Shown: positions 27,380 through 35,825 of the stretch, in pieces
Numbering within the stretch: position 1 is the stretch's first letter
Layout: the number at the start of each line of letters is the position of its first letter
Origin: Thermofilaceae archaeon
Lineage (GTDB): Archaea > Thermoproteota > Thermoprotei > Thermofilales > Thermofilaceae
Length of the DNA stretch: 52,042 bases
Reading direction: 5' to 3'
NCBI GenBank assembly: GCA_025057995.1
Contig: JANXEW010000001.1
Span: 467,426 to 519,467, forward strand
The notes under the pieces: model-generated
Seen by the model: the letters and a program-made list of their open reading frames with translations, nothing else
Told to the model about the DNA's origin: nothing
Databases searched by the model: none
Translations under genes and position numbers: made by a program

Positions 27380-28189
27380 CTACGACCACCATCCTCTCAC
27401 TAGTAGCCCCGTCCTCTTGAAGACAGGGGTTAAGGCGACGAGTAGGGCTGTGCTAATGACTGATAAGACTATCAAGTCTCCTACAACCCAGCCGATGAAA
27501 ACTGGCCAGAACAGCTCAGCGGGAAGCGGTGGAGGCAGATTCCAGAGAGTCAACGTACCAGCCCCCCATATTCCGCTCGCAAACGATGCCCCTATTATCC
27601 CTCCAACGATTTGCGCGATCCACGTTCTAACATGCCCTGCGATAAGCCCCATGACTATACCTGCAGCGGCGAGAGCGGTACCGATGTAAACTAGGTAGAC
27701 GTAGGCGGACGTGAAAGGTTCACCGTATTGAGCGCCCCATAGAACTTGGATCATAACTCCGAGCAATAAGAGGACTGATCCAGAGGATATGAAGAGCGGT
27801 AGAAGCTTAGCAGCCCAAGGTCTCTTAGCTGTAAAGTCTGGGTCCACTTTCAACATTCTAAACACGAGTGCCGGCACTAGAGCTTCTATGAAGTCCGCCC
27901 AAGACCATATGAAGGATTGAATCACAGAGTAGCCGCTCGGCCAGAGGCCAAGGAAGAAGCAGCTGATGTAGCCGGCAAAGCAACCCCACAACCCCATCCA
28001 AATGCCGAGGGGTACGTAGATTGCAGCTGCAATGTACAAAGCTGAGACTCCAGGAGCTCCTAAAACCGGGAAAATCAGGCTCGATACTACGGCTAGTACA
28101 TACGATATGGCTGTAGCGAAGGCGAAGGTAACTATCTGCATCCAAGTTATACCCCTCTTCACACCCCTTACCTGGGTTTCATCAGTCAT
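27380..28189 (-). CDS. Probable ECF transporter substrate-binding (S) component
   Basis: The 269-residue protein has about six transmembrane segments. It starts with a WMQIVTFAFATAISYV helix and has a GAPGVSALYIAAAIYVPLGIWMGLWGCFAGYI block whose position and length match ECF S-components. It is larger than most (about 180-200 residues). The substrate cannot be read from sequence. It is first in the ECF operon, and the divergent neighbour is a phosphoribosyltransferase-type regulator whose operon includes nicotinamidase. A nucleobase or pyridine compound is therefore possible, but this is inference. The ATG at 28189 lies about 26 bp from a leftward AT-rich box at 28212-28220. Confidence 0.78.
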   Translation of the reverse strand: MTDETQVRGVKRGITWMQIVTFAFATAISYVLAVVSSLIFPVLGAPGVSALYIAAAIYVPLGIWMGLWGCFAGYISCFFLGLWPSGYSVIQSFIWSWADFIEALVPALVFRMLKVDPDFTAKRPWAAKLLPLFISSGSVLLLLGVMIQVLWGAQYGEPFTSAYVYLVYIGTALAAAGIVMGLIAGHVRTWIAQIVGGIIGASFASGIWGAGTLTLWNLPPPLPAELFWPVFIGWVVGDLIVLSVISTALLVALTPVFKRTGLLVRGWWS

Positions 28190-28211
28190 GCTGTTTCGTG
28201 CGTCAACTTGA

Positions 28212-28255
28212 TAATAGTTTAAAGATGTTTCGCTGAAACATTGAGTATTTTAACC
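28212..28255. promoter_or_regulatory. Divergent promoter with central palindrome (candidate operator)
   Basis: The 87-bp gap between the ECF operon and the PRTase regulator gene holds a leftward TATA-like box (28212-28220) and a rightward one (TATTTTAA, about 28245-28252). Exactly between them is ATGTTTCGCTGAAACAT (28225-28241), a palindrome with 7-bp arms and a 3-bp centre. A further half-site TGTTTCG is at 28192-28198. A dimeric repressor bound here could block both promoters, and the adjacent regulator is the obvious candidate. Confidence 0.6.
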
Positions 28256-28276
28256 AGTAGTTAACAAGATCATGCG

Positions 28277-29014
28277 ATGAGGAAACTTGAGGCTGTTAAA
28301 GCCCAGTTGTTAGCGGTCGAAGCTTTAAAAAGTTTGAGGAGGGTCATGAGCGGGAAAGAAGTCCTCGAACTACTCGAGAGCAAAGGCCTAAGGATCACTC
28401 AGGTTGACTTGAGCAGGTACGTCACTGGCACAGTGCTCCCCAGCCCCGCCCGCTCCATGAAGATACTGAAGCTTCTTTCTGAAGCAAACGTGTTAGGTTT
28501 AGCTGTCAAACAGGCTTTAGTGATGGACGAGCGGGGTGTAGTTAACGTTACGAGGATAGCTTACGACACAGCTGTCTTAGGCTTAGCTGCTGCTCGCGCT
28601 TACACGGAGCTAAACGACCTAGGCGTTACAAAGGTGCTTACAGCTGCTGTCAACGGAATACCTCTAGCTGTTAAGATTTCACATGTGCTGGACGCGGACT
28701 TGTGCGTAGCTAGACAAGAGCCTGACGTAAGCTCTAGCGGCTACCTTGAAGTTCGATACTTTGCGCCAGATCCGCCTAGGTACGCTCACCTTTACTTGCC
28801 GTCCTTCGCCTTAAGAGAGGGGGACAGCGTGCTGATAGTTGACGACTTGCTGAGGTCGGGGAGGACTCTAAAGGCGTTGACCGAGCTCGCTTCCCAAAAG
28901 AGAGCCAACGTCAAGGCCGTCTTCACGCTAGTGGCGATAGGAGAGAACTGGAGGAGCTCGATTCCAAGGACTGCCTCGAAGATCTTGGTAGCTTTAGAGG
29001 TCAAAGAAACATAG
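28277..29014 (+). CDS. PRTase-domain transcriptional regulator (GfcR/PurR-like)
   Basis: The 245-residue protein has an N-terminal helix-turn-helix region (about residues 20-75, with LRITQVDLSRYVTGTVLPSP). A type I phosphoribosyltransferase domain follows, with PRPP-binding motif SVLIVDDLLRSGRT (about residues 185-200). This layout is the archaeal GfcR/PyrE-like regulator type and resembles bacterial PurR, in which the PRTase fold senses PRPP or nucleotides instead of catalysing. The first ATG at 28277 follows a TATA-like box by about 27 bp. It is divergent from the ECF operon across a palindrome, so it probably regulates that transporter and itself. It is followed by a zinc-ribbon gene and nicotinamidase. 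Confidence 0.8.
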   Translation: MRKLEAVKAQLLAVEALKSLRRVMSGKEVLELLESKGLRITQVDLSRYVTGTVLPSPARSMKILKLLSEANVLGLAVKQALVMDERGVVNVTRIAYDTAVLGLAAARAYTELNDLGVTKVLTAAVNGIPLAVKISHVLDADLCVARQEPDVSSSGYLEVRYFAPDPPRYAHLYLPSFALREGDSVLIVDDLLRSGRTLKALTELASQKRANVKAVFTLVAIGENWRSSIPRTASKILVALEVKET

Positions 29015-29060
29015 TTGGAGCGTATGCATTTATGAAGGTTGCTAGACGTGTTTCGAGGGT

Positions 29061-29522
29061 TTGAGGTTGAACTGTCCAAAATGCGGAAGGGACGGTAAAC
29101 CGGCGATAAAGAAGGTTAAGAGTAAAGGTAGGGAGTACTGGTACAGTGTTTTCAGACATCCCGATGGGGTCGTCTGTATCGTAGGAAAGCTCAGCGATGA
29201 GGAAGCTTTAAGCAAACGAGTGAGAGCCGCTGAATCTCGAAGGCAAGCTTATGAACTTGCAGCTGCTGCCTTCCTCATCGACTTGCTGGGTGAGGAATTG
29301 GCTCACTACCGAAAGATGGTTCAATCTACCGTGGAGATCGCTTCTATGGCTTCACGTTTGACTGAACTCTACGTAAATCAACTTGCTAGGCTGACGGGTT
29401 TTCTGAATAGAGATAAAGCTTATGAACATGAAAACGCTTCAGATACATGTGAAATATGCTCTTCTGATCATAGACATGTTAGAAGAGTTCGTGAGGGGGA
29501 GGTTGAAAGCCGAGGCGGCTGA
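29061..29522 (+). CDS. Zinc-ribbon/helical protein, unknown function
   Basis: The 153-residue protein starts with a C4-type ribbon half (LNCPKCGRDGKP) followed by a beta region (REYWYSVFRHPDGVVCIVGKL) that supplies another Cys. A long helical stretch follows. I do not recognise a family. The start is TTG at 29061, because no ATG or GTG precedes the Cys motif. Its last 24-33 codons overlap the nicotinamidase gene in another frame, which is unusually long. Either the overlap is real or the true C-terminus ends earlier after a frameshift or sequence error near 29420. Confidence 0.6.
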   Translation: MRLNCPKCGRDGKPAIKKVKSKGREYWYSVFRHPDGVVCIVGKLSDEEALSKRVRAAESRRQAYELAAAAFLIDLLGEELAHYRKMVQSTVEIASMASRLTELYVNQLARLTGFLNRDKAYEHENASDTCEICSSDHRHVRRVREGEVESRGG

Positions 29523-30027
29523 AGCCATTATCCCAAACATCAGGAAAATTCTGCAGTTTGCAAGAAGCCGTAAGATTCCTGTGATCTTCACAGTAGACAC
29601 CCACTACCCGGTTATCGACAAGGAGTTAGAGCTGTGGGGACCTCACGCGCTAAAAGGTAGTCCTGAGGCGTGCGTTATAGAAGAGCTGAAGCCTCTAGAC
29701 GACGAGTTTATCGTGAGTAAACGTAGGTATGACGCGTTTTTCGAGACGGACCTCGACTTGCTTCTCAGAGAGCTTAAGGTTGACGCATTGATACTCACCG
29801 GGATACATACTCACCTTTGCGTTCAGCAGACAGCGGCTGGCGCCTTCTACAGAGGTTTCAAGGTGGTTTTGCCCATTGACTGTGTCGCCGCAGCTACTAG
29901 AGAGTGGCACGAGAGGGGAATTGAATACATGAGAGCTTTCTTCGGCGCAGAGTTGACGACAGCGGATGACCTCATCGAGTGGTTGAAAAGAGAGCTCGGC
30001 TCCCCGCCAGCCTCACACTACGTGTAG
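29449..30027 (+). CDS. pncA: Nicotinamidase (isochorismatase-fold)
   Basis: The 192-residue protein has the cysteine-hydrolase triad D9 (ALLIIDM), K91 (VSKRRYDAFF) and C124 (GIHTHLCVQQTAAGAF). It also has the metal ligands D50, H52 and H66 (TVDTHYP ... WGPHALKGS) that distinguish nicotinamidases from other isochorismatase-like enzymes. It converts nicotinamide to nicotinate in NAD salvage. The core strand starts right after the GTG at 29449. ATGs at 29422 and 29428 would add 7-9 residues and lengthen the overlap with the upstream gene. It is the last gene in the regulator operon and converges on xerA. Confidence 0.86.
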   Translation: MKYALLIIDMLEEFVRGRLKAEAAEAIIPNIRKILQFARSRKIPVIFTVDTHYPVIDKELELWGPHALKGSPEACVIEELKPLDDEFIVSKRRYDAFFETDLDLLLRELKVDALILTGIHTHLCVQQTAAGAFYRGFKVVLPIDCVAAATREWHERGIEYMRAFFGAELTTADDLIEWLKRELGSPPASHYV

Positions 30028-30029
30028 AA

Positions 30030-30869
30030 TTAGCCCCACACTTTCCTGTAATCTTCGAGTAGCTTACGCCTGACGATGTGAGTGTAGACTTGGGTTGTGC
30101 GTAGGCTGGAGTGACCGAGGAGCTCCTGGATTTCTCTCACGTCCATCCCGCATGAAAGGGAGTAGGTGGCGAAGCTGTGTCTAAGTATATGCGGAGTGAT
30201 CTTCTTCTTCAAGCCGGCTTTTTTAGCCAGCCGTTGAATTATTCTCTCAACAGTCACGTAGTGTATGTGACCACCTTCCCTACCCGGGAAAAGATACCCG
30301 TCCTTCTCAACCTCTCTAATGTACCTAGTGAGAAGATCTCTGGTTCTAGTATCAAAGAAAATGACTCTTTCCTTACCGCCCTTACCTTTTACCCTTATAC
30401 TTCTTTCATCTATATTAATATCTGACAACTCTATCCCAACTAACTCGCTAACCCTTACCCCCGTGCAGAACAGGATGGAAACAATCAACTTATCTCTAAG
30501 GTTTGAAGCAGCATTTATGATCTCGTGAACTTCCTCCGGCTTAAGGTAACGGGGGAGGTCGCTGGGGCGTTTGGGAAGCTCAAAGCCTTGAATATTACCC
30601 CTTAAACCCAGGTACTCCATGAACCTTTTGACTGCAACAGCTGCCGTGTAAACGCTCCGCTCCTTGTAACCGTTCTCTCTAAGTTTCGCTAGGAAGAAGT
30701 CGATATCCCATGTGGATACTTCACTTACATGTTTATTACCTAAATAATCGATGAACTTTTCCAGCAGACTCTTGAATGTCTTGATAGTTCGCTGAGACCT
30801 GTTTCTAGCCACTAAGTGAGATATGTAAAGGTCGAGTAGTTCTCTGTTGCCGCGCCCGTCGAGTTTCAT
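30030..30869 (-). CDS. xerA: Tyrosine recombinase XerA
   Basis: The 279-residue protein has the SAM-like N-terminal core-binding domain (residues 1-100) and a tyrosine recombinase domain. The full catalytic set is R139 (TGVRVSE), K163 (KGKGGKER), H227 and R230 (HILRHSFATY), H253 (LGHSS) and Y262 (TTQVYTH). Archaeal XerA resolves chromosome dimers at a dif site without a partner. It could alternatively be an integrase, but its single-copy context among housekeeping genes and its length fit XerA. Its start overlaps the stop of the DUF151 gene by 4 bp (ATGA), so both are in one operon. Confidence 0.92.
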   Translation of the reverse strand: MKLDGRGNRELLDLYISHLVARNRSQRTIKTFKSLLEKFIDYLGNKHVSEVSTWDIDFFLAKLRENGYKERSVYTAAVAVKRFMEYLGLRGNIQGFELPKRPSDLPRYLKPEEVHEIINAASNLRDKLIVSILFCTGVRVSELVGIELSDINIDERSIRVKGKGGKERVIFFDTRTRDLLTRYIREVEKDGYLFPGREGGHIHYVTVERIIQRLAKKAGLKKKITPHILRHSFATYSLSCGMDVREIQELLGHSSLRTTQVYTHIVRRKLLEDYRKVWG

Positions 30870-31354
30870 ATCAAGTCGCGGGTTTCAATGAACTTCCTCT
30901 CGTCTTGAGCGTAAGTCTTAAGCTTCTCGCTTAAAAGTATGGGAGCGCCTGTTCTGACTGCGATCGCGACCGAGTCACTGGGGCGAGCGTCAATGTAGTG
31001 TCGCTTTACCCTCCCATTAACCTCTTGCGTCAAGACGATTGTTGCAGTATAGACATCTTCTATTAAGGCGTCAACTGTGATCTTCTCCACTTTCACTCCC
31101 AAGGCACCTAGCATTGAGACGATGAGATCGTGTGTCATCGGTCTTGGAGTTGACCAACCGTACATAGCCCTTGCGATCGATTCAGCTTCAGTGCTACCAA
31201 TGTATATAGGTAGAACAAGTTGATCCCACCCCTCGCCCTTTAATAACATGACAGCACCGTAAGGGTACTCGACATTGCCGGATTTCATGGTGATATTGTA
31301 GACGCCAACTATGTCAGCCCTCGTGTACCCTTCTTCCTTTATTTCACCTTCCAT
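30866..31354 (-). CDS. DUF151 bifunctional-nuclease family protein
   Basis: The 162-residue protein carries the DUF151/BFN pattern: LPIYIGSTEAESIARAMYG, RPMTHDLIVSMLGALG and the diagnostic IDARPSDSVAIAVRTGAPI. Members of this family have been described as nucleases acting on RNA and DNA in plants, and the archaeal role is unclear. The gene is coupled to xerA by an ATGA overlap, suggesting a DNA-processing role, which is inference. A TATA-like GTTTATAGG at about 31383-31391 precedes the ATG with leaderless spacing. Confidence 0.88.
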   Translation of the reverse strand: MEGEIKEEGYTRADIVGVYNITMKSGNVEYPYGAVMLLKGEGWDQLVLPIYIGSTEAESIARAMYGWSTPRPMTHDLIVSMLGALGVKVEKITVDALIEDVYTATIVLTQEVNGRVKRHYIDARPSDSVAIAVRTGAPILLSEKLKTYAQDERKFIETRDLI

Positions 31355-31421
31355 GATCCCGCTTTCCCAATCGAAGATCCCCCCTATAAACCTTAGGGCG
31401 ATATTATACGCAGTTGAAGTT

Positions 31422-32072
31422 TTACTTCATAAACCAAGGCTCTTCGCTGAAAATCACGCGTTCAAACTTGAGGGCTACGAGGGGACCCTTAAACTTAGAC
31501 AACATCTTAACTCTTTTGGATATTTCATTCAATAGAAAAATAGGGTTTCTGTCCAATGTTTTACGCACATCCTCTGAACTACCAGCTCTCACGACCATGC
31601 TGAACAGAGTGTTTTTCACAACTACTTCAGACAACGTGTCGGTGAAACACACCTCGCCATTTTTCACAAGTGATCCAAGGGCGAACCTCTTAGCTTCTTC
31701 GAAGACCGGTAAGCCGATGAATAGTTTCGTCTCCTGCTCAATCCTCTTTACAAGTTCCTCGTCTACGTCCTTGTCGGAAGCTAGTTTAACTCTCTGTTTC
31801 CACTTCATAGCCCAAACCGTGAACCAATCGTCGAGGATTGAGGAGAGGAGGAAGGGTTTTCTCTCTATCAGATCCTCAATGTAGTATATAGCTCTCTCTT
31901 CGGGAGCTTGGTTATCGTAGAGGAAGCCTTGCTCAACTTTCACGTAATTTAAGAAGTCTCTCGCTGAGACGCTCGTCATGAACGATTCCTCAGCTCTACT
32001 CACTCTACCAAATTCCCAAGATATTTTTTTAGAAAGCAAGGTTCTGAGTGCTGTGGATACTTCGCTGTACAT
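31422..32072 (-). CDS. Hypothetical protein
   Basis: The 216-residue soluble protein is rich in alternating hydrophobic and charged residues (EELVKRIEQETKLF, KNTLFSMVVRAGSSEDVRKTL) and looks largely alpha-helical. It has no signal peptide or membrane segment. I do not recognise a domain. The ATG at 32072 has a leftward TTTAAA box at about 32089-32094, so it may have its own transcript despite lying 61 bp behind the SPFH gene. It could be a further member of the SPFH cluster. Confidence 0.65.
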   Translation of the reverse strand: MYSEVSTALRTLLSKKISWEFGRVSRAEESFMTSVSARDFLNYVKVEQGFLYDNQAPEERAIYYIEDLIERKPFLLSSILDDWFTVWAMKWKQRVKLASDKDVDEELVKRIEQETKLFIGLPVFEEAKRFALGSLVKNGEVCFTDTLSEVVVKNTLFSMVVRAGSSEDVRKTLDRNPIFLLNEISKRVKMLSKFKGPLVALKFERVIFSEEPWFMK

Positions 32073-32133
32073 GCGTCAGCTCCCTTTAAATTTTTGAGCC
32101 CCCCCTCTTAAGCTTTCTCCCTTTACTTAAGTT

Positions 32134-33132
32134 TCACCCAAACCTGTGTCCACAGTAGGGGCAGAAAACAGCGTCCCCTGGGGCATCCCTTCCACAGCTG
32201 GGGCACTTCTTAAAAGCAGGTTGGAACTTGAATCCACAATAGGGGCAGAAGAGTGCGTCCAAAGGAACTTGTTTGCTACACTGTGGGCATGCCTTAACGG
32301 TGGGAGCAGTAGAAGCCGCTGGCTGAACAGGGGGAAGAGGCTGTTGCGCGGCTGGTTGGACTTGCGGAGGGGGTTGAAGCAGGGGTGGAATCATGACGAC
32401 TCCAGCGCCTACGGCAGCGCCGGGCGATTTACCAAGCTCTCTAGCCACTGCCTTTAGTGTATCTGTTTGAAGAACGTAAGTTGCCGCTCCCGTCTGCTTG
32501 ATCCAGAAGAGTCTATCCCTGTACTCGGGCGTCGTGTCTATGCCCTCAAACCTGAGATCGATCAGTTCCAACCCTATTCTCCTCATTTCATCAAGGAGGA
32601 AAGCCTTAGCTTTGAATGATACCTCATCGACTCTAGTGAAAGCTGTCGCTAGATCGTATGTGGCTAAGTGTTTTATCATCCTCTCGTTTATGAAGCCTCT
32701 AATGAACTCGCTAACTTCGCTCGTCGTGTATTTCCCCTGACCTCCCACGACTTCCATGACGAAAACGCGAGGGTCAGCAGCGCGGAACCAGTAAGAGCCT
32801 CGAAACATGAGAGGGGCTAAGTCAGAGGATTGAGTTCGGCCTCCGAACATCCCTCTAAATTGTTTCGTTGACACGAAGATGACTGTCGCCTTAAAGGGAG
32901 TTGTAGGGTAACCAGCAAGCCTGGAAAGGACTTCCGTAAGTAAAGGCAGGTTTTGTGTGGTTAGAGTGTGTCTACCGGGTCCAAGAACGTCGTAAGCTTT
33001 CCCATCTCTGAAGAATACAGCTACTTCGTACTCGTGTACGATGAGCTGGGCTCCCCATGTTATATTCTCGTTAGGGTAGCGCCAAACTATGTCCTCTGGA
33101 CCCGGGTTAACCCATTCTATTATCTGAGGCAT
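32134..33132 (-). CDS. SPFH-domain protein with two C-terminal zinc ribbons (YdjI-like)
   Basis: The 332-residue protein has an SPFH/virion-core-type domain (about residues 1-235). Its landmarks are the N-terminal IIEWVNPGPEDIVWRYP, the central ITWGAQLIVHEYEVAVFFRDGKAYDVLGPGRHTL and the block ATVIFVSTKQF. A Pro/Gln-rich linker and two rubredoxin-like ribbons follow: CPQC..CPYC (about 279-300) and CPSC..CPYC (about 309-330). Bacterial YdjI has the same layout and works with PspA and zinc-ribbon membrane proteins in envelope stress. The start touches the stop of the preceding gene by 1 bp (TAATG), so the two are co-translated. Confidence 0.88.
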   Translation of the reverse strand: MPQIIEWVNPGPEDIVWRYPNENITWGAQLIVHEYEVAVFFRDGKAYDVLGPGRHTLTTQNLPLLTEVLSRLAGYPTTPFKATVIFVSTKQFRGMFGGRTQSSDLAPLMFRGSYWFRAADPRVFVMEVVGGQGKYTTSEVSEFIRGFINERMIKHLATYDLATAFTRVDEVSFKAKAFLLDEMRRIGLELIDLRFEGIDTTPEYRDRLFWIKQTGAATYVLQTDTLKAVARELGKSPGAAVGAGVVMIPPLLQPPPQVQPAAQQPLPPVQPAASTAPTVKACPQCSKQVPLDALFCPYCGFKFQPAFKKCPSCGRDAPGDAVFCPYCGHRFG

Positions 33133-33677
33133 TAGTATTCACCTCTAACGCCCTTTATAACTTCTTCGCGTTTAACAAGTAGCTCCTCGAAGGAGAGTAG
33201 TTCACTCCTTAAGTTTGAAAGGACTGCAGCCAGCTTCCCCGGTTCAGACGCTGAAGCCTCTCTAACCACTTTACAAAGTTTATCGACGGCGTTAAAAAGC
33301 CACCAGTCGTACTCGAGAAGAGCGTCTAGTTCGTTCTCCCTGATCTTGACTGCGTCAAAGAACCCGCTGTAACCGTAGCTAGCCGTGCGCAGCTTAGATA
33401 TAACTCGATCGAATGTAGCTTGAACCTGGTTGTAGAGTTGCATTAGACCGGCATCGTTTGCTTGAGCTACGCTTATCATCAAGCTCTTGAAGTCACGATA
33501 AGCTGGCTCAAGGTTTCTCAACATGTGTTCCCTGATCAACCTGTCAGCTTCCCTTCTAAGCTCCTTCTCCTTGTAGCCCTTGTATCCTGGGATAGCTAAC
33601 TCAAGCTTCTCAGTGAGATTGAGCCTTCTCTTAATTCCTCTGTAAACGTGAGTCATAAACTTACTGAATTCAAGCAC
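33132..33677 (-). CDS. Helical protein coupled to SPFH gene, unknown function
   Basis: The 181-residue protein is soluble and predicted to be almost wholly alpha-helical, with charged amphipathic stretches (ELRREADRLIREHMLRNLEPAYRDFKSL). It matches no family I recognise. Its position directly before the SPFH gene, with stop and start overlapping by 1 bp, and its helical character suggest a structural partner. It might be the functional equivalent of PspA in bacterial clusters, although it is shorter and I see no clear PspA sequence. The GTG start at 33677 is preceded by a leftward TTTAAAAAGG at about 33694-33703, which marks a promoter for the pair. Confidence 0.68.
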   Translation of the reverse strand: MLEFSKFMTHVYRGIKRRLNLTEKLELAIPGYKGYKEKELRREADRLIREHMLRNLEPAYRDFKSLMISVAQANDAGLMQLYNQVQATFDRVISKLRTASYGYSGFFDAVKIRENELDALLEYDWWLFNAVDKLCKVVREASASEPGKLAAVLSNLRSELLSFEELLVKREEVIKGVRGEY

Positions 33678-33719
33678 GTAATAAACCTTTGCCCTTTTTA
33701 AATCGTGAAAACTTGGAAT

Positions 33720-34607
33720 CTAGCTTGCGAAAAACTGCCTGACGGTGGTTTTTGAGAGGAAAGCCTTGTAGAAGCAGTAGAATCCTATTAAAGCGAGCCC
33801 GGCTAGAGAAGTGAAAGCGAAGAGAGACATTTTTAACGCTAATCCAACTATAAGTGTAGTTACTCCAGCGGCAAAAGAGGAGATGCCTCCTACGAGTGCT
33901 GCTACCCTAAATTTAAGCTCTACAGGTATCTCAGCGTAGAGGACACGCGAGTCGCTAGCATCGGACATGAAACGGTAGTTGCGACCATTGTACTCGTATA
34001 AACAGTGGTAAACGGGCTCGTGTATAAGTTTCCGCTTCATCGTTTCGATTTTCTCCAAGCGGGCTGAAAGACTTAACCCCAACCTACTACTCAACCTCCT
34101 AGCGACAATTTCCTCAGCAAATGAAATGGCGATACTGTCAGCCTCTTCCGGAGAGAGGCTCGGGTTCACAATCCTACCCCCACGTTGTACGACGTAACGG
34201 TTACTGTAGAACACCTTCCCCGATAGGCTGAGCTTAGCTCTCTCCAAAGGCGTTCCCCTCATCATCGTGTGGGAAGGTACAGAGACTTCAACTGCGCTCT
34301 TCTCGGCTCCTGTTTGAGTACTAAAGTACCCTGTGATCTCGTAGACCCAGTACGGGTAGAAGACGAGTTCGAAGTTCTTTAGATGAGCTTTTTCGTAGAA
34401 GTCGTTCGGAGTCTCTGGGATGCGTAAAGCCCATATCTTGAACGTGTTGAAAACCTGGTGCAGGTCGTAATTTACCCGCCCCATCAAGTGTTCTCCCACG
34501 TCGCCTCTATCCACTGTGAAAGCGGTGCCACAGTATGGGCAGGTTAAAACAACTTCACCCTGTTTTCGCTCTACCTCTCCCCCGCAGTATGGACATGTCG
34601 CCATCAT
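33720..34607 (-). CDS. Zinc-ribbon membrane protein (YdjG-like), paralogue 1
   Basis: The 295-residue protein begins with a ribbon CPYCGGEV..CPYCG (residues 4-24), then a beta-rich domain containing FYPYWVYEITGYF. Two adjacent transmembrane helices lie near residues 228-280 (LVGGISSFAAGVTTLIVGLALK and a second). The ribbon-plus-PYW-plus-membrane layout resembles bacterial YdjG. It probably sits in the membrane with the ribbon in the cytosol. The ATG overlaps the stop of the paralogous upstream gene by 3 bp (ATGATG region), so translation is coupled. Confidence 0.78.
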   Translation of the reverse strand: MMATCPYCGGEVERKQGEVVLTCPYCGTAFTVDRGDVGEHLMGRVNYDLHQVFNTFKIWALRIPETPNDFYEKAHLKNFELVFYPYWVYEITGYFSTQTGAEKSAVEVSVPSHTMMRGTPLERAKLSLSGKVFYSNRYVVQRGGRIVNPSLSPEEADSIAISFAEEIVARRLSSRLGLSLSARLEKIETMKRKLIHEPVYHCLYEYNGRNYRFMSDASDSRVLYAEIPVELKFRVAALVGGISSFAAGVTTLIVGLALKMSLFAFTSLAGLALIGFYCFYKAFLSKTTVRQFFAS

Positions 34608-35818
34608 CCCACCTTCGCCGGCTTAAAAGCTGAAGAAACTAAAGCGAAAGCTCCTGCGAGACCTAGACCTACGACGATGAGCAGTCCTGCTAGATCGGCT
34701 TCAGCGCCGAAAAATAACTGGGCGGCTAAACCGGTTAAAATAGCGGTAAGCCATGATCCAGCTAGCCTGAGTACTCGCTCGGCGTTTGAAATCGGGAGTT
34801 CAACTTTTAAGAGGGTTGCTTCAGACCCTGCGCAAGCTCCAGAGTAGAGGCTCCCCCCTTTCCTGTAAGTGAAAAACCAGTAGGGTACGAAAACTAGTGT
34901 ACTCTGCTCAACTGTTACCCTCGGTGAAAAACTCCTTAGTCGAACTTCTACTACTTCGCCAGGGCTCTTTCTACTAGCGTGTCTCTTCACCTCCCTAGCA
35001 GCTTCATCCTCCAGCTCGTCTACGAGCGCTTCAACGGCGCTTTTCTCACTCAACTCTGGAGCTAGGATGCTTGGCGCTAGAGGTTTCGCTTCGCCTGCTT
35101 CAAGCTCTTTAGGAGGATTGAAACTCCACTTACGCTCAACCCAGGTTCTCAAGCTCTCACCTCCGAAGACTTCAGCTTGTAATCGCGCTAGGAAAGCCCT
35201 CGAAGTTCGAAACGCTACTCTACCTGATACGTTCGTTTGCCTCGTTACGACGTCATATTCTTGTACTGGAGGACTGCCTCGAGAACGGGGATGGATGGTT
35301 GACGGCCTCATCCTCCTTTCCCTATAAACGACCGTCGCCGAGTAATAAGCCTCGACTCCCGCTTCAAAAACCCAGAATGGGACGTTTCGAAGCTCCACCG
35401 AGACCGGAGTTCCTCCCATTTGATGAATCAACCTTTCTACAGTTGCCCTGTGACCAGCACCCCAGACTCTGACTTTCACAGGCTTACCGTACACGTCGCC
35501 AGCCCAGCCGCAGTACGGACATACGTATACTACGACTTCAGGGTTCAGTTGGATTGAGGCGTTACACTGAGGACACCTGTAGGAGACGGAGATGTTAACG
35601 TCGTCGACTTGGAACCCCTGCTTTCTCAAGATGCGTAGTACTTCCACTCTTACCCTGTCCCCGTGCAATTCAACATAGCTGCGTTGAGCTAACGTGTATA
35701 GCAGATCTGTCAACACCTGTTCCAACCCGGGCATGGCTGGTCTAGCTGACGCGGAAAGGTATACGAGTCTTCCATCTACTGTACTCACAGCTACATGTGC
35801 TCTAGCTTCTTCAGACAC
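34604..35818 (-). CDS. Zinc-ribbon membrane protein (YdjG-like), paralogue 2
   Basis: The 404-residue protein has an N-terminal domain of about 78 residues, a ribbon CPQCNAS..CPYCGW (about residues 81-105), then two PxW repeats. These are VPFWVFEAGVEAYYS and FVPYWFFTYRKGGSLYSG, the latter matching the PYW block of the shorter paralogue. Two C-terminal transmembrane helices follow. It looks like a longer relative of the next gene with an added N-terminal region. The GTG start at 35818 is 7 bp after the stop of the small membrane protein gene. Function is unknown; a role in membrane maintenance with the SPFH protein is inferred. Confidence 0.76.
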   Translation of the reverse strand: MSEEARAHVAVSTVDGRLVYLSASARPAMPGLEQVLTDLLYTLAQRSYVELHGDRVRVEVLRILRKQGFQVDDVNISVSYRCPQCNASIQLNPEVVVYVCPYCGWAGDVYGKPVKVRVWGAGHRATVERLIHQMGGTPVSVELRNVPFWVFEAGVEAYYSATVVYRERRMRPSTIHPRSRGSPPVQEYDVVTRQTNVSGRVAFRTSRAFLARLQAEVFGGESLRTWVERKWSFNPPKELEAGEAKPLAPSILAPELSEKSAVEALVDELEDEAAREVKRHASRKSPGEVVEVRLRSFSPRVTVEQSTLVFVPYWFFTYRKGGSLYSGACAGSEATLLKVELPISNAERVLRLAGSWLTAILTGLAAQLFFGAEADLAGLLIVVGLGLAGAFALVSSAFKPAKVG

Positions 35819-35825
35819 CCCTTCT

